Assembly (NCBI GenBank): GCA_023436175.1
Contig: JAEZKE010000144.1
Span: 1-10,777 of the forward strand
From: Methanobacteriota archaeon
Lineage (GTDB): Archaea > Methanobacteriota > Methanobacteria > Methanobacteriales > Methanobacteriaceae
Direction of reading: 5' to 3'
Length of the DNA stretch: 10,777 bases
Shown here: piece after piece, positions 6,280 through 10,777 of the stretch
Position numbering within the stretch: position 1 is the first letter of the stretch
Layout: every line of letters begins with the position of its first letter
Notes under the pieces: model-generated
What the model saw: the letters and a program-made list of their open reading frames with translations, nothing else
Told to the model about the DNA's origin: nothing
The model's database searches: none
Program-made: the position numbers and the translations under genes

Positions 6280-7029
6280 ATGGACAAAAATCATGACTAT
6301 GTTTTACTCACATCTATTTTTACAATAGGCCTACTTATTGGCCTTGCAATTAATTGGGACACCTCTTATTTTACGGATACTCTCGCAGTGACCGATGATC
6401 TCAACCAGACTTATACAAATGCCATCGATGACGCTATGATCGCGGATGATAACGAAATCAGCTCAAATCTCACTCCTATTACTGAAGATAATTCCAATTT
6501 AACCTGGCAAGGGAATAGCAGTGATAAAAGAGTTTTAGTTGTTTTATGGACAACCCATAAATCCAGCTATCCTGTCGGAGAAAATGTAACCACATATTGG
6601 GGCGAAACATGGGTTACAGTTGTCCCTGAGATAAAAAACTTCTTTAAATCCCATTCAATTTCCGAGCAGTACCTCCAGTTAAGAGTGGCACAGCTTTTAG
6701 GTTTACCTCCAGATTCAAAGGATGATTACTTTGTAGAGGTTTGGGTAGCTCCAAAAGACCTTTTTAGACCAACGCCAGATAATGAAATCAATGATACAAC
6801 TGCACAACTGGATTTTCCAAGCTCAGTCGATCCTGCATATGAGAAATGGTTCGATGACAACATAATATCTTCCTATTTCCCTAAAGAGTACCCATGGACA
6901 CGGTTAGGATATACATATGATTGGGGCAACCCCAATTCCCACATAGGAATGAGTGAATTTGTGATAAAAAATAATTCAAATATCACCGTTAAATCATTGC
7001 AGACAACAAAGGAGTATCTTGCCTCTTAA
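6280..7029 (+). CDS. Membrane-anchored extracellular protein of unknown function
   Basis: 249 aa. I do not recognise a characterised family. Residues 1-7 are polar, and residues 8-24 (from YVLLTSIFTIG) form one hydrophobic segment that serves as signal anchor; there is no lipobox, and the protein has no Cys. Residues 25-80 are a loose Asp/Asn/Thr-rich stretch, like a stalk. Residues about 84-240 look like one folded domain rich in aromatic residues (9 Trp in the whole protein), with WGETWVTVVPEI (107-118), LLGLPPDSKDDYFVEVWV (139-156) and YPWTRLGYTYDWGNP (204-218). There are eight N-glycosylation sequons (Asn42, 63, 73, 79, 102, 171, 231, 234), which fits export in an archaeon with an N-glycosylated surface. 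No catalytic motif is evident. The start is fixed by GAGGTG 5 nt upstream. Neighbours suggest no function; it has its own promoter and a T-tract behind it. Confidence 0.85.
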   Translation: MDKNHDYVLLTSIFTIGLLIGLAINWDTSYFTDTLAVTDDLNQTYTNAIDDAMIADDNEISSNLTPITEDNSNLTWQGNSSDKRVLVVLWTTHKSSYPVGENVTTYWGETWVTVVPEIKNFFKSHSISEQYLQLRVAQLLGLPPDSKDDYFVEVWVAPKDLFRPTPDNEINDTTAQLDFPSSVDPAYEKWFDDNIISSYFPKEYPWTRLGYTYDWGNPNSHIGMSEFVIKNNSNITVKSLQTTKEYLAS

Positions 7030-7033
7030 ACCA

Positions 7034-7053
7034 TTTTTACTTTTTATTTTTTT
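7034..7053 (+). terminator. T-tract terminator after the extracellular protein gene
   Basis: Runs of five, five and seven T (7034-7038, 7041-7045, 7047-7053) begin 4 bp after the stop codon. This is the clearest archaeal-type terminator in the window. Confidence 0.65.
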
Positions 7054-7125
7054 ATAAATAGATATCTCTATTGTTGCTATGTGCATAAAATGTTTATTAT
7101 TAATTTTTTAGGTTAAATAGATATA

Positions 7126-7165
7126 TTAAGATTTTAAATGTATTTTTAAGATTTAAATTTTGTTT
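7126..7165. repeat. Two 20-bp direct repeats before the flavodoxin gene
   Basis: TTAAGATTTTAAATGTATTT (7126-7145) is followed directly by TTAAGATTTAAATTTTGTTT (7146-7165); the first nine bases are identical and the period is 20 bp, about two helical turns. A 14-bp word overlapping the first copy (TATATTAAGATTTT, 7122-7135) occurs inverted in the repeats before the regulator gene. It is a candidate operator, though AT-rich sequence produces such matches by chance. Confidence 0.35.
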
Positions 7166-7260
7166 GTATAATAAAATAAGTTATTTATTACAAAAAGGAC
7201 ATAATTATAACCATCATATAATAAATATATCGAAATTAAAATATAAATGGAGTTGTAAAC

Positions 7261-7737
7261 TTGAAATCAATAGTTCTATACTATTCAAGAACTGGAAAAA
7301 CCGCTGTTGCCGCAAAAGCCCTTGCAAATAAATTATCCTCAGAGATAATTGAAATTAAAGACCTTAAAGGTAGAAAAGGAGTTATAGGTTATATAAAAGG
7401 TGCTCTTGATGCAAGAAGCATGCAAACTACTCAAATAGAACCAAGTACTGTAAACACTGCAGATTATGACCTAATCTGTCTGGGAACCCCAACATGGGCT
7501 GGAAAACCAGCTCCCGCCATAAATACAATTATAAAAAATTCTGAAATTAGAGGAAAAGATATCATTCTATTTGTAACGCTTGGTGGAAACGGATACGAAA
7601 ATATACTCGATGTAATGGCTAAAGAAGTTGAAGCAAAAGGTGGGAATGTAATTAAAACCATTGCAATAGTAAAAAGCGGCAATAAAACCGATGCAGATAT
7701 TGCAAATGAAATAAATAGAACAGATATTAATATTTAA
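7261..7737 (+). CDS. Flavodoxin-family protein
   Basis: 158 aa, the size of a short-chain flavodoxin. Such proteins bind FMN and carry one or two electrons in the cytoplasm. The FMN phosphate loop is SRTGKTA at 9-15, directly after the first beta strand (SIVLYY). GTPTWAGKPAPA at 75-86 and TLGGNGYE at 106-113 correspond to the two loops that hold the isoalloxazine ring, with Trp79 a likely stacking residue. KGALDARSMQTTQIEP (46-61) is like the segment seen in the COG0716 group. The start is TTG at 7261 with GGAG at 7249-7252, 8 nt upstream; the ATG at 7246 runs into a stop after two codons. The gene stands alone. Its electron partners are not visible; an NAD(P)H-dependent or quinone-type reductase role is also possible. 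Confidence 0.85.
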   Translation: MKSIVLYYSRTGKTAVAAKALANKLSSEIIEIKDLKGRKGVIGYIKGALDARSMQTTQIEPSTVNTADYDLICLGTPTWAGKPAPAINTIIKNSEIRGKDIILFVTLGGNGYENILDVMAKEVEAKGGNVIKTIAIVKSGNKTDADIANEINRTDINI

Positions 7738-7740
7738 TCA

Positions 7741-7746
7741 TTTTTT
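7741..7746 (+). terminator. T6 run after the flavodoxin gene
   Basis: A run of six T begins 4 bp after the stop codon, a plausible archaeal terminator. No stem is seen. Confidence 0.4.
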
Positions 7747-7833
7747 AGAAGATTACACGTAATTTAACCTTGATATTACATTTTTAATTATTTTAAAGCT
7801 TAGTTTCCCTGCTAATAAAATTATAATAATAAT

Positions 7834-7987
7834 TTAGTACTTATTTTAAAGTGCAAATATATTTTTGTTTCATTACAAACTGTTTTTAAAATTTAATATA
7901 GTTTTATTTATTATAAACTATTCTAAAAATCTTAATATAATTTCATACATTACAAACTAATTTAAATAAGTAAAAATAAGTAAAAAC
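7834..7987. repeat. Degenerate 38-39 bp tandem repeats upstream of the regulator
   Basis: The core ATTACAAACT starts at 7872, recurs as ATTATAAACT at 7910 and again as ATTACAAACT at 7949, giving periods of 38 and 39 bp. The first two copies also share a TTAATATA core and the TTT-rich tail. A weaker copy may precede them from about 7834. The last copy ends in two perfect adjacent 10-bp units AAATAAGTAA (7964-7973, 7974-7983), which lie 20 bp before the regulator's TATA box. This gene-free 302-bp stretch (7738-8039) holds nothing else but the regulator's promoter. An operator array for autoregulation is the simplest reading. Confidence 0.5.
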
Positions 7988-8003
7988 ATACAAATTGAAG
8001 TAG

Positions 8004-8034
8004 TATAAATATAATTTTAATTTACAAAAAGGTG
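8004..8034 (+). promoter_or_regulatory. Promoter and Shine-Dalgarno of the FilR1-type regulator gene
   Basis: TATAAATATA at 8004-8013 is a good TATA box, and GGTG at 8031-8034 lies 5 nt before the ATG at 8040. The predicted transcription start is close to the Shine-Dalgarno, so either the leader is very short or the true TATA box is slightly further upstream. Confidence 0.5.
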
Positions 8035-8039
8035 TATAA

Positions 8040-8831
8040 ATGGCTCCAGAGGATATTTTCGATCTCTACGACGAAATAAAGGATGATTTAAAGTTCATAA
8101 CATCATCAGATATTAGAGCGAAAATAATTATAAGCTTAAAAGAAGGACCAAAAAAGTTAGGCGATCTAAAGGATGAAGTTCACATGAGATCCTCTTCTAT
8201 TTTACACAGTATGAGCCAGTTAGAGACTAAAAATCTTATAACTAGAGAATTTCAAAGTTATTCATTATCCCAGACCGGTGAAATGGCAGCAATTGTTCTT
8301 ATGGATATGATAAATTCATTTTCTCTAATTAAAACTCAGGAAGACTTCTGGTTAAATCATGACATAAATGAGATTCCAGAATATTTAATGGATAAAATTG
8401 ACTGTTTAGGTGATTTTAAAGTCATAAAATCTTCTTTATCAGATTCCAATGAGCAATCCATATTCAAAGAGCTGCTTTTAGACTCCAAAGTTATAAAAGG
8501 TATCATTTCCCCTTTAATCATCCATGACGAACTTGAAGTAGTAAATAAAAAGGAACATATAAACATTATTTTAGCCGATAATGCTTTAAATGAGGTCATT
8601 GAAGGATTAAATTCTCAAAAGGACATAATAGAGAACATTAAACTTTGGAAAATAAAAGAGGATTTAAAATTAGTTTTAATTGTTACAGATAATTTCCTTT
8701 TACTGAATTTACCCCAAGTCCAAAAAAATAATTCCATCAGTTATCTAATAAATGAAACTGAAGAATCAATTAAATGGGGAAATAAACTGTTTAATTACTA
8801 TCTCAGACAAGCTGAAGAGTTAAATATTTAA
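8040..8831 (+). CDS. Winged-helix transcriptional regulator with FilR1-type C-terminal domain
   Basis: 263 aa. Residues about 17-85 form a winged helix-turn-helix of the ArsR-like kind: helix SDIRAKIIISLKEGPKK, recognition region MRSSSILHSMSQLETKNLI, and a wing with FQSYSLSQTGEMAA. Residues about 120-255 match the layout of the FilR1 middle domain (formerly DUF1724) found in methanogen regulators: GIISPLI, a beta strand HINIILAD (173-180), LVLIVTDNFLLLNL (211-224) and the C-terminal helix ESIKWGNKLFNYYLRQAE. The domain probably senses a ligand, which is unknown. FilR1 in Methanothrix/Methanosaeta has been linked to acyl-homoserine-lactone-type signalling and metabolism; whether that applies here is open. 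The gene has its own promoter preceded by tandem repeats, suggesting autoregulation. It converges on moeA with only 17 bp between the stops. Confidence 0.85.
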   Translation: MAPEDIFDLYDEIKDDLKFITSSDIRAKIIISLKEGPKKLGDLKDEVHMRSSSILHSMSQLETKNLITREFQSYSLSQTGEMAAIVLMDMINSFSLIKTQEDFWLNHDINEIPEYLMDKIDCLGDFKVIKSSLSDSNEQSIFKELLLDSKVIKGIISPLIIHDELEVVNKKEHINIILADNALNEVIEGLNSQKDIIENIKLWKIKEDLKLVLIVTDNFLLLNLPQVQKNNSISYLINETEESIKWGNKLFNYYLRQAEELNI

Positions 8832-8848
8832 TTTTTAATCAGATTCAG

Positions 8849-10063
8849 TTATCTACTTTCTAAAAGAACAACTTCAACTTCAGTTCCCTCTGGAACTAAC
8901 TCCATGTTTTTCTTGATTTCAAAATAACCATCAGCTTCTGCAATAGCTGTGATTGCACCAGAATCTTTCATTATAGGATTTGCCATGTCATTTTCTATTT
9001 TAACAAGGACATATTGGTGTCTCCCCCTTGATGAATGATACCTTCTTGACAATTTGAGTTTTAAAACATCAGATTTCCTACGATCTATAAAAGCCATTTT
9101 TCGTAAGAATGGGGCTACAAGAACATGGAAGACAGTTAAAGCTGCTGCAGGATAACCTGGAAGTCCAAAAATGGGTTTATCATTAATTTTTCCAACTATT
9201 GTAGGTTTACCAGGTTTTACAGCTATTCCATGAACAAAAATTTCACCAATATCATCTAAAACCAATTTAAGGACATCACCAGCACCTGCAGATGTCCCAC
9301 CAGAAGTTATTATCACATCTGCATCTAAATGTTGTTCTATACGGGACCTGATATCATCGTAATTATCTTTTGCAATTCCAGAATATACAGGAGTACATCC
9401 ACATGATTTTACGGCATTTATAATAGTTTGGGAGTTAATGTCATATATTTTGCCGTATTCTAACTTTTCATCGTAATTTATTATCTCATTTCCAGTTGAT
9501 ATAACTGCAACTTTAGGTTTCTTGAAAACATGTACTTTTCCCATCCCTATAGCACCTAAAACTCCAATTTTATCATGAGTAAGTAAAGTACCAGAAGGTA
9601 AAAGAAAATCTCCTTTAGATACATCAGAACCCTTAGATGCTATCCATTGTCCAATGGCTGCACTTTTATATATACTTACATTTCCCTCAATATTTTCTGT
9701 GAATTCAACCATCACTACAGCATCTGCTCCTTCAGGAACTGGGGCGCCAGTCCCAACTTCAATGCATGTTCCTTTTTTAACCTCTTTATCTGGTTTATCT
9801 CCTGCCCCAATAGCATCGATTAATTTTAAAGTTACAGGACTATCTTCTGAGGCCCTAAAAGTATCTTCTGCTTTAACCGCATATCCATCCCTTGATACCC
9901 GATTAAATGGAGGAAGATCAATTGCAGCATGTACATCTTCTGCCAGTACCGTCCTATATGCATCTTTTAAGAGTACTATTTCAGTTTCTGGATTAATCGC
10001 TATATTTTTTATTATACCCTTTACATCTTCTGGATCTGTTATCTTCAAAAATTCTGTTCCCAT
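8849..10063 (-). CDS. moeA: Molybdopterin molybdotransferase MoeA
   Basis: 404 aa from the ATG at 10063. MoeA inserts Mo or W into adenylylated molybdopterin; methanogens need this cofactor for formylmethanofuran dehydrogenase and formate dehydrogenase. With this start: PPFNRVSRDGYAV at 51-63 (domains I/II, the archaeal form of the usual DGYAV motif); the MogA-like molybdopterin-binding domain with VAVISTGNE from 185, SGGTSAGAGD at 254-263, PGKP at 284-287 and GLPGYP at 300-305; and a C-terminal domain IV from about 330 to 404 ending in EGTEVEVVLLE. A TTG five codons upstream (10078) would also be in frame, but GTGAT lies 4 nt before the ATG at 10063 and would sit inside the longer version, so the ATG is preferred. 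No other molybdopterin gene is nearby. The protein is complete and of normal length. Confidence 0.95.
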   Translation of the reverse strand: MGTEFLKITDPEDVKGIIKNIAINPETEIVLLKDAYRTVLAEDVHAAIDLPPFNRVSRDGYAVKAEDTFRASEDSPVTLKLIDAIGAGDKPDKEVKKGTCIEVGTGAPVPEGADAVVMVEFTENIEGNVSIYKSAAIGQWIASKGSDVSKGDFLLPSGTLLTHDKIGVLGAIGMGKVHVFKKPKVAVISTGNEIINYDEKLEYGKIYDINSQTIINAVKSCGCTPVYSGIAKDNYDDIRSRIEQHLDADVIITSGGTSAGAGDVLKLVLDDIGEIFVHGIAVKPGKPTIVGKINDKPIFGLPGYPAAALTVFHVLVAPFLRKMAFIDRRKSDVLKLKLSRRYHSSRGRHQYVLVKIENDMANPIMKDSGAITAIAEADGYFEIKKNMELVPEGTEVEVVLLESR

Positions 10064-10099
10064 GTAAATCACTTTCAAGTAAATCTGCCGATATCTGAT

Positions 10100-10111
10100 T
10101 AAAAATATTTA
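10100..10111 (-). promoter_or_regulatory. Putative moeA TATA box
   Basis: On the minus strand TAAATATTTTTA lies 37-48 nt upstream of the ATG at 10063. A start site about 20 nt before the ATG would follow, leaving room for the GTGAT ribosome-binding site. The base composition makes this uncertain. Confidence 0.4.
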
Positions 10112-10157
10112 GAAACTTTTATCTTTAATCCTGTTTCCACTTAAACCACTTTGTTAC

Positions 10158-10177
10158 ATCAGGATATATTTCCTGAT
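10158..10177. promoter_or_regulatory. Inverted repeat upstream of moeA, candidate operator
   Basis: ATCAGGA (10158-10164) and TCCTGAT (10171-10177) are perfect 7-bp arms with a 6-bp A/T spacer. The arm centres are 13 bp apart. The site lies about 50 bp upstream of the putative moeA TATA box. Its GC content stands out from the surroundings, which makes a protein-binding site more plausible than chance. Confidence 0.45.
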
Positions 10178-10354
10178 TTAAAATATTTTTAAATATCTTA
10201 TTATGATTAAGCTTAATTAATTTTGATATATTTATCAGTTACTACTTCAATTTAAAAAAAATAATGGTAAAATATATAGTTTAGATGTATATGGTATTCT
10301 TTTTATATGATGCATTAATCAATTATTTAGATTTTCTATAAAAAACGATCAAAA

Positions 10355-10366
10355 TTTCACGTGAAA
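10355..10366. repeat. 12-bp palindrome with CACGTG centre
   Basis: TTTCACGTGAAA is a perfect palindrome; its right arm also begins a small TGAAAA-TAG-TTTTCA stem (10362-10376 region). It lies in the middle of the intergenic region, about 290 bp from moeA and 310 bp from the aIF-1A gene. A regulatory role is only a possibility. Confidence 0.35.
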
Positions 10367-10531
10367 ATAGTTTTCATTTCAATAATTTTAATAGACTATT
10401 TTATATACTATAATACACATATAATTGATAGCAGGAAATAGATGATTATTTTACTAACATAATTGCTTAATTTATCAAAAAATATCTGGCAAATCTAGGA
10501 TATTGCTATTACTTGTATAAAATTCACTCAT

Positions 10532-10552
10532 TTAAAAATCTAAGATTTTTAA
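10532..10552. repeat. Perfect AAAAATC-TAA-GATTTTT hairpin
   Basis: TTAAAAATC (10532-10540) and GATTTTTAA (10544-10552) pair perfectly around TAA. The core matches the hairpin at 2327-2354. A shorter AATC-CGT-GATT copy follows at about 10561-10571. It could be an RNA stem, a binding site or a dispersed repeat. Confidence 0.5.
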
Positions 10553-10608
10553 GCTCGTAAAATCCGTGATTGCCACGTTAATTTAAAAGTAGTTAGACAA
10601 TATAATTA

Positions 10609-10670
10609 GTATTTATACATTGTTCATCTTATTTATTATGTATAATTAGAAAAATTTTCAACTAAGGAGG
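10609..10670 (+). promoter_or_regulatory. Putative promoter and strong Shine-Dalgarno of the aIF-1A gene
   Basis: A TATA-like AGTATTTATACAT begins at 10609. AGGAGG at 10665-10670 is a full-strength Shine-Dalgarno 7 nt before the TTG at 10678. It decides the non-ATG start. The TATA call is tentative because another TATA-like stretch lies at about 10640. Confidence 0.5.
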
Positions 10671-10677
10671 AGAGTAT

Positions 10678-10777
10678 TTGAATAGAGGCAGAGGACGTGG
10701 ACAGGATACACAACAGGTTAGAAGAGTAAGATCTCCAAGAAAAGGAGAAATACCAGGTGTTGTTGAACAGATATTAG
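10678..10777 (+). CDS. eif1A: Translation initiation factor aIF-1A, N-terminal fragment
   Basis: The first 33 codons are present; the gene runs off the right edge. The factor (homologue of eukaryotic eIF1A and bacterial IF1) binds the 30S A site and helps select the start codon. The translation begins with the basic Gly/Arg tail NRGRGRG, goes on to VRRVRSPRKGEIPGVVEQIL, and would enter the OB fold just past the window end. The RSPRKGEIPGVVEQIL segment is strongly typical of archaeal aIF-1A. It starts with TTG, preceded by AGGAGG. It is divergent from moeA. Confidence 0.93.
   Translation, partial: MNRGRGRGQDTQQVRRVRSPRKGEIPGVVEQIL

Larger units (their letters stand above)
10064..10677. other. 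614-bp divergent intergenic region, no gene seen
   Basis: The stretch between moeA and the aIF-1A gene is very AT-rich. I see no tRNA, no convincing small reading frame and no GC-rich structured RNA. It contains the putative moeA promoter and an inverted repeat at the left, a 12-bp palindrome with a GAAAA-TAG-TTTTC stem beside it near the middle, an AAAAATC-TAA-GATTTTT hairpin at 10532-10552, and aIF-1A expression signals at the right. It is long for a gap between two promoters, so an unseen small RNA is possible. Confidence 0.6.

Noticed and set aside
7057..7072. AATAGA-tatc-TCTATT inverted repeat just after the extracellular protein gene.
   Set aside because: Short A/T arms right beside the T-tract; could be a small terminator stem but is too weak to call separately.
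7246..7257. ATG at 7246 as the flavodoxin start.
   Set aside because: It reads only two further codons before a stop; the TTG at 7261 with GGAG upstream opens the complete flavodoxin fold.
7834..7987. The 38-39 bp repeats as a CRISPR array.
   Set aside because: The copies are degenerate and directly adjacent, with no unique spacers between conserved repeats, and no cas gene is in the window.
9654..10067. 137-codon open frame on the plus strand opposite moeA.
   Set aside because: Antisense to well-conserved MoeA sequence, Ser/Ala/Thr-rich translation without a recognisable domain.
8849..10078. Longer moeA form beginning with TTG at 10078.
   Set aside because: Only five codons longer, with the GTGAT ribosome-binding site of the ATG at 10063 lying inside it.
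10064..10677. A tRNA or other structured RNA gene in the long gap between moeA and the aIF-1A gene.
   Set aside because: No GC-rich cloverleaf or T-loop motif (GGTTCRAATC type) was found on either strand.

Overview
The window looks like chromosomal DNA of an AT-rich methanogenic archaeon, most likely of the order Methanobacteriales (Methanobacterium or a close relative). The evidence is an archaeal translation factor aIF-1A, a UPF0146 protein and a FilR1-type regulator (both typical of methanogens), archaeal-style TATA boxes with GGTGAT or GAGGTG ribosome-binding sites, T-tract terminators, and cobamide and molybdopterin cofactor genes of the kind methanogenesis needs. I see no rRNA, tRNA, CRISPR array, transposase or phage gene.

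Region 1 (1-1833, minus strand) reads rimI, then carA, then the first 14 codons of carB. It encodes an N-terminal acetyltransferase and both subunits of carbamoyl-phosphate synthetase (pyrimidine and arginine synthesis). Region 2 (1853-2236, plus) is a divergent UPF0146 gene. Its 5' end and that of rimI almost touch, so each promoter seems to lie inside the other gene. Region 3 (2237-2747) is 511 bp of AT-rich, palindrome-rich DNA without a gene. Region 4 (2748-6055, plus) is a two-gene operon: a complete P-type ATPase whose membrane residues match the secretory-pathway Ca2+/Mn2+ ATPases (SPCA/PMR1), overlapping by ATGA with a cobK/cbiJ cobalt-precorrin-6A reductase.

Region 5 (6056-8831, plus) looks like an accessory block. 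It holds a membrane-anchored, sequon-rich extracellular protein that I cannot assign to a function, a small flavodoxin-family protein starting with TTG, and a winged-helix FilR1-type regulator. Each has its own promoter. The 300 bp before the regulator carry three degenerate 38-39 bp tandem repeats, and a 14-bp word from one of them recurs inverted before the flavodoxin gene, which suggests common control. Region 6 (8849-10063, minus) is moeA (molybdenum/tungsten cofactor insertion), convergent with the regulator. Region 7 (10064-10677) is a 614-bp divergent intergenic stretch with moeA control sequences and several perfect palindromes. Region 8 (10678-end, plus) is the start of the aIF-1A gene with a strong Shine-Dalgarno and a TTG start.

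Most genes are housekeeping or cofactor genes. The least understood items are the extracellular protein, the regulator with its repeat array, the SPCA-like pump coupled to corrin synthesis, and the recurring AAAAATC-N3-GATTTTT hairpins in two long intergenic regions. I found no clear-cut new multi-gene system.
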